From assembly GCA_020086605.1 (NCBI GenBank), contig JACBWW010000050.1:3798203-3862202 (forward strand): a stretch of DNA of 64,000 nt, given 5' to 3'. Positions 1 to 11,127 of this stretch are shown in pieces (the stretch's first letter is position 1; each line of letters opens with the position of its first letter). Made by a program: the position numbers and the translations under genes. Under the pieces are notes generated by a model. It made no database searches. It was not told the DNA's origin and saw only the letters and a program-made list of their open reading frames with translations. This DNA comes from Lanius collurio (Eukaryota; Chordata; Aves; Passeriformes; Laniidae).

Positions 1-152
1 GGTGGCGGCGCCGCCGGGGGCCGCCCGGCCATGGGGCAGCGGCCGGGAGGCGGCGGCGGGGCAGCGCCCGGGGCCGCTGAGCCGGAGCGGATCGCAGCGG
101 GACGGGACGGAGAGGCGGCCGGTGCCCCGCCGGCGCTGATTTGGAGCCTGGG
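1..152 (+). CDS. Probable first exon of an unrecognised gene (partial; may be wholly 5' UTR)
   Basis: I do not recognise this gene. The exon is inferred from a CpG-island setting and a strong donor, GGG|GTGAGTG, cutting after 152. An ATG at 31 sits in a strong Kozak setting (GCCATGG). From it the frame reads MGQRPGGGGG, then an Ala/Gly/Pro/Glu-rich stretch, ending near ALIWSL before the donor: 40 full codons plus two bases, so intron phase 2. The same frame is also open upstream to the window edge, so the true start may be earlier. The reading has no signal peptide, domain or motif. GC-rich 5' UTRs are often open by chance, so coding status is uncertain. If unspliced, the frame stops at the TGA overlapping the donor. 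No partner exon was found in the remaining 64 kb, implying a very long intron 1. Confidence 0.35.
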
Positions 153-158
153 GTGAGT
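153..158 (+). other. Splice donor (5' splice site)
   Basis: GTGAGT follows GGG within the CpG island and matches the consensus intron start closely. It is the best donor in the first kilobase and the reason for calling plus-strand exon 1. Confidence 0.5.
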
Positions 159-1100
159 GTGCAGGGTCGCGGGGAGGAGCTGGGGGACAGGGGTGAGCCG
201 GCGTGGGGATCTCGCCGGTGGTGGGGTGGGGAAAGGAGCGGTGCGGGGGGAGCGGCGGCCCCGCAAGGGCGGGATCCCGGGTGCCGACGCCGGCTCGCTC
301 GGTGACCTTGGTCAAGTTGTGTCCCCGCTCGGGGCTCGCTTCGCAGTCTCCCCGGCGAGGTCGGGTGTCGGGGAAGGCACCGCGTCCTTCCCCGGGCGGG
401 AGCCACCCCGGCGCGGGGCCCGACAGGTGAGGAGGGACGGCTGCGACCGGCCCGGTGGGACCGGGTCCTGGCGGGCTACCGGGATGCCCGGGATGCTGGG
501 ACCTGCTGCTGCGTGCCGAGCGCGCTGCTCGGTGTGAAATGCCGGTGTGAGACACCCCGCGCCCGCACAGACCGGGGGAGATGCACCCGCAAATGTTAAA
601 ACAGACATTTCTCCGCTGGTCACCGATCAGACAGTAGCCCGTGGGGGAATCGCCCGTTCCCCGCACCGCAGGGCCCCGCTCCACCACCCGGAGCATCGGG
701 TCGAGCAGTGGGTGCGTGACCCGTCGGGAGGTGTTTGCTCGCATCGAGCGCCTCGCCGGCACAGCACCAGCAGCTCCGGGAGCCGGGGGTCCCCGCCGCG
801 AGGCTCCGTTCCCTTCCCTAAACACTCGTATTTTCTATAAGAAACAAAACTCTGGGTCTTTAAAGCGCTGGAGAGCATCAGCTCTCGGCGCAGCTTTGCT
901 CATCCTGCCCTGTCCCTGCCCAGGGGACCCGCGTGTCGCTGCCCTGGAGCGGCGGGTCCCGGGGTGCCCCCGCTGTGGTCCCGGGGCCGGGCACGGTGAG
1001 CCAGGGCGCTGCGGGGCCGGGGGACCTGCCGGCAGATGTCAGTGTCACCTCTCTGTCAGCAGCCTGGAGGGTTCCCTGCCAGCCCCGGAGATGTTGCAAG

Positions 1101-1934
1101 GAGGCCCCTGCACTTTTTCCGAAGAAGAGCTGTCTTTGGTGGCCGTTCAGTGACAGTTTGGAGACCTGGCAAGCAGCAAAGTGCTGGAAAGGGGAGTGGC
1201 CCCACTCTGACACCTCAGAGGAGGGCTCCCTCTCTCTGCCCAACACCAGCTACACTTGTGCATCACTGCCCGTCCATGACACTTGTCACCCGTGTGAAGG
1301 CAAGGGAGGGAAGGGAAGCAGTGTTCCTCACCCTGCGCTGCCCCCAGCTCCTGTGTGAGGCTGGTCCTGGGCACGCAGGGTCTGTTAGGGGGAAGGAGCC
1401 ATCCTCCTTGGGGAGGAGGCTGCAGGGCTGCTCTTTTCCCCCATGCCCTCGTGTGCAGGGATGCTCTTCCCTGGTCCCAGAGATCCATCTGCAGGGATTC
1501 TTTAGTCTGAGAGCTCAGCACAAGGTGGGGAAGCTGGAGCTGCTGTTGCCATCACTGTGCTGGGGGGGGGGGGAGTTGTATTTTGCACATTGTTCTATTT
1601 AAGAGGCTTTTTGCCTGTAGGTGTGAAAGTCTTGGGAGTGCAAAGCCAGAGGGCAGAACACATGGCACTGGTGCGACTCGCTGCACGCAGCTGCCATCTC
1701 CCCTGACAGCGGCCCAGGCTTCAACTCATTTGATGTCTTATGCAAATCCTTGGCTCCCTGAGTCCTGGGATTTTCTGCTATTTTCCTTTACTCTCATCTT
1801 CAAGTGTCTTGCTCTTGAGGATGTGAAGAAAAGCTAATAAAAGGAACCCAAGTCGTTGAGCCCTGCAGGTTTTCTAACCGGTCTCATGAGCTGAGAGGAG
1901 GGCAGCGACTTGGAGTCCCTTGGCTATAGCGACT
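1101..1934. other. Non-coding GC-rich sequence, start of putative intron 1
   Basis: This stretch is GC-rich unique sequence with falling CpG density. Overlapping frames reach up to 188 codons on the plus strand (1036-1602) but look like arbitrary translation of GC-rich DNA, rich in Cys, Pro, Gly and Arg with no domain. A run of 12 G lies at 1562-1573. Confidence 0.5.
1562..1573. repeat. G12 homopolymer
   Basis: Twelve consecutive G residues in GC-rich DNA. The length may be unreliable in assembly and could form a G-quadruplex only with neighbouring G runs. Confidence 0.9.
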
Positions 1935-2190
1935 GAACAGGCTGCCGAGGGTGGCTTGCGGGAGCGGATGGCTCCGAGGTGGCTGTCCCCACACCGGCCG
2001 CCTGGAGCCGTGGCTCCGAGGCCGGCTGCCAGGTGGCTGCCAGCACCCCGCCGTGCCCGCTTTGCCAGCGATTACCGCGCTGCTGTCGCTCCGGCGGTGC
2101 CTGCTTCGCTCTCTTAATTACCCCGGCAGATCAATGAGGCCCTGGCGCTTCCTCGGGAGGGTGCGGATGCCAGCCCGGCGATGCAGCTCC
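1935..2190. promoter_or_regulatory. Secondary CpG-rich patch with internal repeats
   Basis: CpG density rises again, separated from the main island by about 800 bases. The 11-mer TGGCTCCGAGG occurs at 1969-1979 and 2011-2021, and AGGTGGCTG occurs twice (1978, 2031), so the patch partly arose by local duplication. It could be an alternative promoter, an untranslated exon or an enhancer. Frames crossing it have no recognisable product. Confidence 0.35.
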
Positions 2191-2503
2191 TTGCAAACCA
2201 CAATCGAGACGGCGCAGGCAGGGAGAGGCAGGGCTGGCTGTAGGGGAGGTGGGTCCCACGAAGCCCCAGGCAAGACGGGTGGCTCCGGAGCAATGGGAGC
2301 ATCCTGCAGAAATGGAGCCCTTTGGGATTGTCTGTCCCGACGTGTGCAAGTGGCAGAGCAAGAGGTGGCCTGGGCGCCTGCGTGAATTCACAGCCATGGC
2401 TCGGCTGAGTCGATCCACTTCAGAGGCTAAACTGCACTTAGCCTTTGCCCAGGCTCTTTTAAGTGGCCTTAATTTGATAAAGCTTTTCCATGTTCAATGA
2501 GAA

Positions 2504-2518
2504 GGTGACTCAGTCACC
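2504..2518. promoter_or_regulatory. Palindromic AP-1/Maf-like site
   Basis: GGTGACTCAGTCACC is a perfect 7-bp inverted repeat around a central C and contains the AP-1 core TGACTCA at 2506-2512. AP-1 and Maf-family bZIP dimers bind such elements; occupancy is not shown by sequence. Confidence 0.35.
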
Positions 2519-4295
2519 CGGTTTGGTGTTCATTCCCACTAAAAGGCATCCCCAGGGAGCTCGAGACCCCTCCCCATCGCTCCTGCACGGATGCACCTTC
2601 ACTCCCACCGCGCCCCAGGGGCCAGCCCCTGCGACTGGGCACATGCCACAGCTCTGCCACCAACTGGTGTCGTGTACCTGCCACAGGCAGCGGGATTTGC
2701 TTTGGCTCTGGGCTTCAGCTCAGCGTGTACAGAGGGAGTTCCAGAGTCCATCTGGAGTCTCCCTGTGCTTCCCAATGGCACCTGGCAAATACCACTGCCC
2801 CCTCCCCAGTGCGTGCTTCCCAGTTTCTGTATCTCGAGATCTGCTCCTGCAGCATGAAAGGGCACAAATCAATGTTAATGTCCCTAACAATTAGCTAACG
2901 TCTTAATTATCGAACTCAGCCTGATTAGTGGTGGAGCGCGTGGCTCTGGAGATGCTGTCGGCATGGAAGCAAGCAGGACCTCGGCAGAGCTCCGATGTTA
3001 TGCCGAGGATGTTGCTGCTGTCACTGTCAGCTCCAAGGGCAGTAGAGAGAGGCTTTTGCAGCTCACCTGAGCACCCCCATCCTCATCTTGCTCCCTCCTT
3101 CAGCCTCTTGAGCCATTTAGGATGAGGATACCACCACAGAAGTGACCCCACTGCCATCCTCAGGGTGGGGGGCTGCCTCCAGAAATTGCCACAAGCTGTT
3201 TTTAAGATGTAGCTCATGACAAGTGACGGTGTGGGCCATGCATCAGCCATCACTGGGGGAACACCAGGGTGTTCTGCTGCAGGCAGTGGGGACACAGCGG
3301 GCTGCAAGGAGCTCGGGAGGACTTGGACATGAAGGAGGTTGTGGTTCTAGGAAAATTTGCCGATGATATTTGCTTTGGAACTCTTCTTCCACTGCTTTGG
3401 GGTTTTTACAGAAGAGGGAAAGAGGAGAAAAAAAAATTAACAAGCTGGAAGTTTTCCAACTTTTGTGATGCAAAACCCTAAATCAAAAAGAAGAGGAAAA
3501 AAAGAGTTGTCAGATGCTTCTCATCAAATCTTCATTTTTTTGGATCAAGGAAAAGTGATTAGAAAGTTATTTCCAGCTCTAGTAGTAAGGTCAAGGGGGT
3601 TACTTGTTTCTAAAGAGCTTTACTCTCCCCAGCATCCCAGGAGGATGCTGATGTGAGCATGTGGAGGTGCACCCCAAAAAGCATTGCCCCAACCCCACAG
3701 AGCAGCAGTGGAGCCCCCACTCCCCCCCAAATCAGAGCCAGTTCCCCCCCAGCTGTAGGGAATGGGGACTATATGGAGCTATGGCAATATCTGCACATAT
3801 TTATTTAATGTAACTCCTGATCGATAGGAGGAAATAAATTATCCCAGCTGATAGTGGTGCAGGAAAGCTGCTCCGTGGGGATACAGTGCTGCATAGCTCA
3901 GTGCAGCCCCCACACAGGCTCTCCTTGCCCGTTCCTGCCCGACTTGGGACTTCCAGTTCCTGTTGGCAAGGATGCAGGCGTGCGTCAGCGCCTGTCCCCA
4001 AGCAGGAGCCTCCCTCGGAGGTGCCGGCACACACGGTGTAAATAAGAGGGACGTGTGAATAAGAGCTCACTTAGCAAGGCTGGAAACTTTGCTTCATTTC
4101 AGGAGGGAATCTTCAATGGTTTTGCACCAGTTTACCCCAGCCAAGCGCTGGAAATATCAAATCCTATTTTTATTGCTCTGTAGTAAAACATGAAATAGCC
4201 ACAGGGACACATCCCATGCTCAGCCTTGATTCTCAGAACAAGCTCCCCAGGGAAGGCATCAGAGCAGGCTGAAATGGTTTCTAGCCGCTCTGGGG

Positions 4296-4296
4296 N
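4296..4296. other. Ambiguous base (N)
   Basis: A single N interrupts otherwise ordinary sequence. It is a one-base assembly uncertainty, not a gap. Confidence 0.99.
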
Positions 4297-4744
4297 TACC
4301 TACAGAGCTTCTAAAATGCTGAGTCTCCCAGCTGAACAAACAAGGCAAATAATGTAGGCAAAAAGCACCAGGAAGAGAAGCTGCAAAAAGGCATAAAAAG
4401 GGGTGTAAAAGAAAACACAGAAAATCTTCATGGCATCACTGAGAGGTCACGCCGGGCCCTGGTGACTGGGGACACCCACCTTGGTCACTGCTGCCAGGCT
4501 GGCAGACAGCTGGGGCCACACCACCTTATTCCCTGGTGGAGTCAATCCCCACTAACTCCAGCTCTCAGAGCTGGTGAAGCCAGGTCTCTGAGGTCAGGCC
4601 ATCAGCACGTGCAGCTCCAGGAGATTTACACCAGCCACGAGGTCTGTCCATCTGTGGGAAAGGGTCAGATGTGGCTGGTGCGGGAGGGAAGGCCAGCAGT
4701 GACATTGGCATGCTGCTCCTGGCAGCCTCCAAGCCGCTGCAGCA

Positions 4745-4965
4745 GCTGCCTTTGAGCACTTTTCATCTAATTCAATGAAAATGAGATGTTCGAGTGAATG
4801 AAGATAATTTAATAATGAATAGCTCCAACTTATCGGAGAAGCTCTCCATCCCTGCCTGACAGTGGCTGCCTCTAAGTGCAGTTTAATAAGGGAATCACCA
4901 TCACTCAGCCCTGTGGTAGCAAATCAACATTTCGCTACTCAGGGAAAAGACTCTGTGCTTCCCTA
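4745..4965. promoter_or_regulatory. AT-rich enhancer-like block
   Basis: A compact block with many homeodomain-type cores (TAAT, ATTCA, TTTAATAA) between GC-richer flanks. It has no open frame or repeat signature. The enhancer reading is inferred from composition only. Confidence 0.2.
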
Positions 4966-5010
4966 AAGGGTGAAGCTATTTCTCAGGGAGCTTAAACTCC
5001 GTTGGGCTTT

Positions 5011-5090
5011 GAAAAAAAAAAAGGAAGAAAAATAGGAAAAAAAAAAAAAGGAAAAAAGAAAGGGGAAAAAAAAAAAGCAGGGGAAAATAA
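5011..5090. repeat. A-rich low-complexity tract
   Basis: Runs of up to 13 A separated by short GG or G interruptions. It is not clearly attached to a recognisable retrocopy, so I treat it as simple purine-rich repeat. Confidence 0.9.
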
Positions 5091-5809
5091 TGAGCCAGCA
5101 AAACAGCCCATCTTCAGAGGCAAAATGTAATTAAAAATAAAAGCCAGCTTGAAAAAGGCTGTAAGTCATCACAAGCAGCAGCCAATGCTGCGAGCGACAG
5201 CGATGCTGGCAGAGCCTGTGAGCACACAGGGGGTCCTGAGGCTGCACCGAGCCAGGGCAGCATCTCAGCAGGACATTTCCATCCATCAGGGCACTGCATT
5301 TTCCAGCCAGGACTAAGATGTCTCTGCTGCTCACCATCCTCCCCGGCTGCCTCCGTGGCTGGGACAGGGCAGCATCACCCACCTGTGCCAGCTCTGGGGA
5401 CACGCTCACAGCCTCCAACACTGCAGAGAAGTGCTCCTGGTTTGTCTCCACCCAAAATCCCTCTGTCTGTACAGCAAAACCAGAAAATGCCCACAGAACG
5501 TGCTCAGTGATGATGGATTGAGCTGGGAAGCATCCCTGCAATGATAACAGGAATACATACAGGTCTCACCAGCTGGGCAGGCAGCCTTGTGTCCCCATCC
5601 TGCTGCCTGACAGCATGCAGCCCTCATCCATGCTGCGGAAATTCCTCAAGGAATGCCGAGTTATTTCCTCGGGGCACGGATCCGCATCCTCCCCAGTATG
5701 GATGCAGGCAGCGGAGGGCTGCGTCCCGCCTGGCGCTGCCGTGCGGGCAGAGGGAGGTGTTGAGGCACAGGATGCCAGGCCCTGCAGATTCCTGCTGACA
5801 CCTGCCAGC
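5091..5809. other. Unique non-coding sequence
   Basis: Overlapping frames up to 136 codons on both strands are Cys/Ser/Pro-rich and lack any domain. No repeat is recognised. Confidence 0.5.
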
Positions 5810-5905
5810 CTTGAGTGCTTAATTATTAATTGCATTTCCAGTAGCAATTGTTGCTCGTGCCGATGGAGTTGGACTAGACATCACGAGCAATTAGCAGCCC
5901 CTCCG
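5810..5905. promoter_or_regulatory. AT-rich block with a 9-bp inverted repeat
   Basis: TTAATTATTAATTGC begins the block. TTGCTCGTG (5851-5859) is matched by its exact reverse complement CACGAGCAA (5882-5890) across a 22-base loop. TAAT/ATTA cores suggest homeodomain-type binding; the pairing could be fortuitous. Confidence 0.25.
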
Positions 5906-6284
5906 CTGGCGTTCCCGGTACCTGCTTAGCGCTCCGCTCACGTCCTGCAGCGCCGGGAAAGGGGAACCATTCCCATCTCTGCCTGGAGCTGTCACACACC
6001 CAAGCTGTGCCCGGTGGGCACGGGCAGCAGGGCTGCCACCAGCCCGGGGCCAGCCCTGCTGTGTCCCCTCCTGCAGCCGTGTGGAGGGGGACACGCGGGG
6101 TTGGCTGCTGCGCGTCCGTGTGCCACCGATGGCCATCCCTTGGAGGCACCAGCGCCTCAGATGGGTCTCCTGGGCAAACAAAGCCATGAGCAGGAGAGGT
6201 GGGAGCTATGGCAGAGGAGCCAGCTCCAAACCCAGTCCCTGGCAGAGCGATCTCAGGGCCAACCTCACCTCTGCCATGGCTCAG
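5906..6284. other. GC-rich unique sequence
   Basis: Open frames on both strands (up to 147 codons on the minus strand, 5874-6317) are explained by GC richness. No domain or splice structure is visible. Confidence 0.45.
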
Positions 6285-6640
6285 GTGTTCAATCAAATTA
6301 ATTTTTATCATAACCAAAGTGACTGGTCAGTGGAATCCAAGCGGGCTTTCCCTACTCATTGAAACCATTTCATAGCTCAATTTTGGGAGCTTATTTTCCA
6401 CTTCATTGAGTGCCATGTTACTGCAAATGAATATATTCCTTGGTTGGTGTGATGGAAAATACAGCTGTAAACGCTTTCTGCTTCATTTGGGTAAAGAGCT
6501 CCAGATAGGACTAAGTATAAAGAGAATTTAAATGCTTGGCTTCATTAAAAAAGTTGTTTCCCATTCTCTTTCTTCCTGAAAATACAGAGCTGCTAGCAGA
6601 GAGAGCAAAAGAAAGCTTTAAATTTCCATCAGTGTCATGC
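6285..6640. promoter_or_regulatory. AT-rich enhancer-like block
   Basis: About 350 bases clearly poorer in GC than their neighbours, with AATTAATT, TTCATTGAG, AATATATTCC and TTTAAATGC motifs. There is no repeat signature and no open frame. It is a candidate conserved non-coding element. Confidence 0.25.
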
Positions 6641-6784
6641 TAACCCAGATCACTCCCCACCCGTGACTGATGGCAGACGTCTGCCAGGAGCTTGTGTTGC
6701 AGAGGCTCAGATGAGTGGGAGGATGAAGGCAGATGATGGGATGCCCCGTGCTGAAGCCCAGGGTCACGCCATGCCCCTCTGTTT

Positions 6785-7060
6785 ACCTCTATAACTACCT
6801 CTGTGATTTCTTTCAGGCAGTTGTAGAGAGCAACACGGTGCCTCCTGAGCCTCCTTTTCTCCAGGATGACCACACCCAGCTCCCTCAGCCACAAGAATTG
6901 TGCTCCAAACCCTTGTCCAGCCCTGGTGCCCTCCTCTGAACACGTTCCAGCACCTCAAAGTCTTTCTTGTAGCAAGGGTCCCAAAACTGAACACAGGATT
7001 TGAGGTGCCTCAGCAGTGCCAACTACAGGAATGAAGTGCTACCTCTTCCCATAGCCATAA
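6785..7060 (-). mobile_element. CR1 LINE fragment, antisense
   Basis: The plus strand reads like the reverse complement of the avian CR1 3' region: GGCAGTTGTAGAGAGCAAC, then CTCCTTTTCTCCAGGATG, GCTCCAAACCCTTGTCCAGC, AACACGTTCCAGCACCTCAA and CCCAAAACTGAACACAGGAT. The element is therefore on the minus strand, is truncated at both ends and has no intact reverse transcriptase. Confidence 0.93.
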
Positions 7061-9094
7061 GCCCTCCTGGCTTGTTGTCCTTCCCAGATCCCTTTCCAAG
7101 CTACCCAGCAGCCAACAGACTCTCTGGTATATCCTCCTGCTCCAGCTGGGACTGGCAAAATCACTGAGAGCAACCCCATGTCATGCAAAATCTGCACGGA
7201 TTTGTCCCTGGAAGGAAAGGGCCACTGCAGCCCAGGGAGACACCTCAACACATCTTGGGAATCTTGAGCCTTCCAGATCCCACTGGGCCGGGATGTCAGG
7301 TTGTGCTCTGCTCTTACCTGATACCAGCCAAGTGAGGGGAGACTTTAATCTCAGCTAAATCCAATTTTAACCCAGGAGGAAATGCACTCTAAGTTCCCAG
7401 GGTTTACCCAGAAACCAGTCATCTCAGCGGGGCTGTGGCAGAGCGGGCAGGATGAGTGATAGGCAGCAGGATTACAGCTGACTGCAGGATAAACAGAGTT
7501 CACTTAAATCACAGAATAACCACCTATTGCAATTTTGCTAGATTTCAAACTGCAGCTTCTTACCTCCCAAAGTGGAATTGGTGAGAACGAGTTCCATGTA
7601 AGATTCACAGAAATAACTGAAGTTAATCCAGCCTTCCAATTGAGTAGAGAAGCCAGGAGCAAAGTGACACCCATGGCTCTCCAGCCTCTAACAAGCTGCA
7701 TCACAGACTGGTCATACCAGAGGGACCCAGGTCCAACAACACCAGGGAGCCACAACAGCCTCCCTGAGCAGCCTGGCACCCTCACACACCCTTATCCAGC
7801 TGGAATCTCACCACCCACTACACCACAACCTTCCCTGGCACCCACCACCATTTCAATAGCTGGCAGCAGGTGTGAACAATTACCACCCAAAACCTGGATG
7901 AAGGACAGTGTGATATAATTATCACCCTAATGGCATTTCCAGACTGTCACCACCGGCTGGAAGTGAAACTTGAGCTGAGTGAGTTTAATAAGCATATCTA
8001 ATGTAATATTTGCAGGGAAGGGCCGGCTGGCTTTAGGAAGGATTAGGGTGGCTTTGCAGCTTTGCGTAGCTTTACGTGGGATATTTCACATGCAACAGAT
8101 AAAGCAGGAGGAGCCCCTGATAGCCACAAACCCCGATTGTGCCAGCAGCCTGTAATGCTCCCTCCCATCTCCTATTAAGTAGGAGATTACATGCTCAGAG
8201 CCCTGGTGGCACTGGATCCTTGCTCTGGTTGCCTCCACGATGGTGGCAGCCAGCAGGGTCCCCACTCTCTTGGTCATGGGCAGATGCTGTGCCATCTCCC
8301 AGGCACAGCTGAAACCTGCTGAAGGCATCACATCATTCTCCAGCAGTGCACAGCAGGCTCCAGACCTGCAGATCCCTCCTCCTTGGAGGTGCTCCCCCAT
8401 CTCTGCCCACTCTCTGGATGGGAACAGATCCCAGAGGGACCTGGGACTGGCTTAACTGGGCTCACAGGAGCCCAGCTCTAGGTGCACCAGCACCCTGCTG
8501 TGGTGAATCCACGTTCCCTCTCCACTTGATGCCTTCTCCAGCCTGGGAGCCTTCACCAGCTCTGACTCAATGGCTTGGACCCCCAGAAGCAACCAGGCAC
8601 CTCAAGTCCTGTGCTTCCCTCCAGAGTGAATTACTACTGCCAGGGGAGCAGTGGGCAAGGAGCCACCAGGGATTTTCAGCTGGTCCTGCTGGTTCCTGCA
8701 CCCACAGGGACGGAAATCTCAGGGAAGGCAGGTGACTGCACAACAGCTCAAGGGATCTACTGCACATGGCCAAGCCCTGAGACACCCAGCCACAGGGCAC
8801 CAGGAAGTGAGCGTTTTATTCAGGCCTAGAGACCTTCCTAAGCTTAACACATATCCAAAATTATTCTTTATGAAGGACTAAAAAAACAGAAAAGAGCTTT
8901 GCAAGTCTCAGACTGCGGTGTGGTTATCCAAAGCAAAAGGTGCCTGTTGGCACCTGAGAGCACAGACTGCCCTGGGCCAGCCAGGCCTTAGGTAATGTCC
9001 TATATAAAGCTCCTGCCTCCACGTGCTGCCCTGGAGAGCTTCTCAGAAATGCTGCCTTACTGCCTTGAGATGCATCAGGTTTTGCTCAGCTTTG
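7061..9094. other. Unique non-coding sequence
   Basis: No gene is supported. A modest AT-rich patch (about 7960-8030, AATAAGCATATCTAATG) may be regulatory. The rest is mixed-composition DNA with shadow frames only. Confidence 0.5.
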
Positions 9095-9250
9095 AACCAC
9101 CGGGTCACCTTGTTGTTAATTAATGCACCGCTAAAATTATGTTAGGGGGCTACTAAGGTTTATTGGGTAGAAAATTATTTCAACTACAGAGAGCAGGCAG
9201 TAAAGACTGGAAATATGTTTTCAAGTATAAAGCTAATTGCTACAGGGAAT
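9095..9250. promoter_or_regulatory. AT-rich enhancer-like block
   Basis: Contains GTTGTTAATTAATGCACC and several ATTA cores between GC-richer flanks. It has no repeat signature. Confidence 0.2.
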
Positions 9251-9454
9251 CCCCCTGGGATCCATTTGGAGCCCTTGCTTTTTTATTTCCTTCCTCCGTT
9301 AACGACCTGGCCAGGGTTTGTAGAACAGCGAGTGCACGAGTGGTTGCTGGTGGTGTGGTGCCCTGCATGCTGGCAGCCAGCACGGGGGGATCCAGTGTCC
9401 CCACAGTGCTCCTCAGCCACATGCCCTGTCACAGCAGACCAGGGCAGCCTGGCA

Positions 9455-9705
9455 ACCATCATTAATGTTGGGAAAGACCTTTAAGGCCATCGAATCCAAG
9501 GGTTAAACCAACACTGCCCAGCCCACCCGGTGCCCACCCACCCATTTTTTGAATGCTTGCAGGAATGGTGACTCATCACATCGCTGTTCCAATGCTCAAC
9601 CACTCTTTCAGTGAAAAAAATTTTTTCCAATATCCAATCTAAACCTTCCCTGCAGCGACTTGAGGACATCTCCTTTTGTCCTGTCACTCGTTACCATGGT
9701 GGCAA
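9455..9705 (-). mobile_element. CR1 LINE 3' fragment, antisense
   Basis: GGGAAAGACCTTTAAGGCCA and ATCGAATCC are the reverse complement of the CR1 3' end. They are followed by antisense CR1 text: CTGTTCCAATGCTCAACCAC, TTTTCCAATATCCAATCTAA, ACTTGAGGACATCTCCTTTT and GTCCTGTCACTCGTTACC. Several substitutions and an extended A run show an old copy. Confidence 0.93.
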
Positions 9706-10398
9706 CCTTGCTGGATCCAGCTCTGCTCTCAGCCGTGGGGCTGCTTGTCATCCTTCTGTTCTCTGGATGAGTTCAGGGAGCCACAGGAGAAGCCTATGCC
9801 CCCCCTCCTGCTGACATGGGTGTTTCTGGAACCCCAAGAAAGGGATCTGCTGCTCCCAGGAAAGCCTCGTGCAAGTCCCACCAGTGCTGGCAACTGTACT
9901 TGAGGTCTCTGTGAGTCCAGAAGCAAAACTGTCCAGATGCAGCCTGGAAAGTGAGACAGGCCTAAGGCCAGACCTGTGACCAAAGGACTTTAACATCCCT
10001 GAGACCCCAAAGTACCTGTTTGTCTGAGAAAAGACATCCTGCCTGATATCCTGCAAGCCTCCAGCCATCCCAGTAGGAAGCACTGAGTCCTCATTTCCAG
10101 GAAGGGGTCCACTTCTCACAGCTGCATGTAAAGTAAAGTGAAAATGCAGTGACTTCCCAGCCCAGGCTCAGCCATGGCTGGATCAGGAAGGGCCAAGAGG
10201 GGTTATCTTGCTGAGCATCTCATGAGGGTGCTGAGGGGCAGGGGCTCCCTGGCTCTGGAACTCCAAGGCCAGGCCCTGCTGCCCTGCCCCGGGCAGGGAC
10301 AGCACACACTGCTGCCCAGAGAAGCGTTCACACACGCCTAAGTGCTTTTCTGGACCACAGCCCAATGAACTGAGGGGGCACGAGCAGCACAGATGGCA

Positions 10399-10437
10399 TT
10401 TTTCTTTTTTTTTTTTGTTTGTTTGTTTTTTATTTTT
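10399..10437. repeat. T-rich tract with (GTTT)n
   Basis: A run of T followed by GTTTGTTTGTTTTTTATTTTT. This is a simple low-complexity repeat. Confidence 0.9.
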
Positions 10438-11079
10438 GCCCTGATGGTGCCCTCTGAGATGTAAGTATGTGCACAGTGGTGACCCAGACAGGTGCCTGAC
10501 CTGGACACACACAGAGAACAGTTTTATTCACAAAACCATCTTGCTCCCTGCTCAGTTTGGTGATGGGGGAACACACTGAGCTGCCTTACTTGCTACATTG
10601 GGCCTCTACTTTGCTCTATTTAATTTTGCTTCCTCAAAGAAGCATCTCTCCCTCTAACTGCTCCTTATTCCAGTGCCTCTGAGGCACGCAAGGTTCCAAC
10701 ACAAGCCAAGCATCAGGATCCTGCTCCCAGTCTGGGCTTGGAGGATCTGGACAGCAGCAGGGCCACCAAGGAATGTGGAGGTCTGCTCACCTATCGCCAG
10801 GAGATTTTGATGGTCCAAGCCTCTCACAGCCACAAGTCAGGCAGGGCAGGCTGGAATCACACAGATATTGGGATTTGCTGGTGCTTCCTCTTCCCCTGGG
10901 GAAGCAGGTGCCCTGGGAGCATGACAGGCTGTGGAGGAGATGCTCCATCTCCTACCGAGTTGGCCAGCACAGAGAAATGAAAATGGTGCCCTGCTGCCCA
11001 AAACCACCCACTCTCTAGAATTTCCCCTTCCAGAAGGTACCAACAGAAAAAACTCAATTCACAGCCAAACCCAACCCCC

Positions 11080-11127
11080 TTTAAAAAAAAAAAAAAAACA
11101 AAACCAAACAAACAACAAAAAAACATT
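11080..11127. repeat. A-rich tract with (CAAA)n
   Basis: A 16-A run followed by CAAAACCAAACAAACAAC and further A. It mirrors the GTTT tract about 650 bases upstream in the opposite sense, so the two could bracket a fragment, but nothing between them looks like a known element. Confidence 0.9.

Larger units (their letters stand above)
1..1100. promoter_or_regulatory. CpG island at the left edge, probable promoter and first exon
   Basis: This is the only long stretch dense in CpG and in GGC/GCG/CCG runs; the first 540 bases are extreme and the density fades by about 1.1 kb. In birds such islands normally mark transcription starts. No TATA box is visible, as usual for this promoter class. The island runs off the window edge, so the start site may lie outside. 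A good splice donor inside it (153) argues for plus-strand transcription. A divergent minus-strand transcript is possible but nothing in the sequence demands it. Confidence 0.8.
2191..4744. other. Unique non-coding sequence
   Basis: Mixed-composition sequence with no supported gene. A short TAAT-rich stretch lies at about 2870-2935, and A-rich runs occur near 3425-3500. An ambiguous N is at 4296. Confidence 0.5.

Noticed and set aside
10399..11127. Opposed (GTTT)n and (CAAA)n tracts as ends of an element
   Set aside because: The sequence between them shows no terminal repeats or transposon features.
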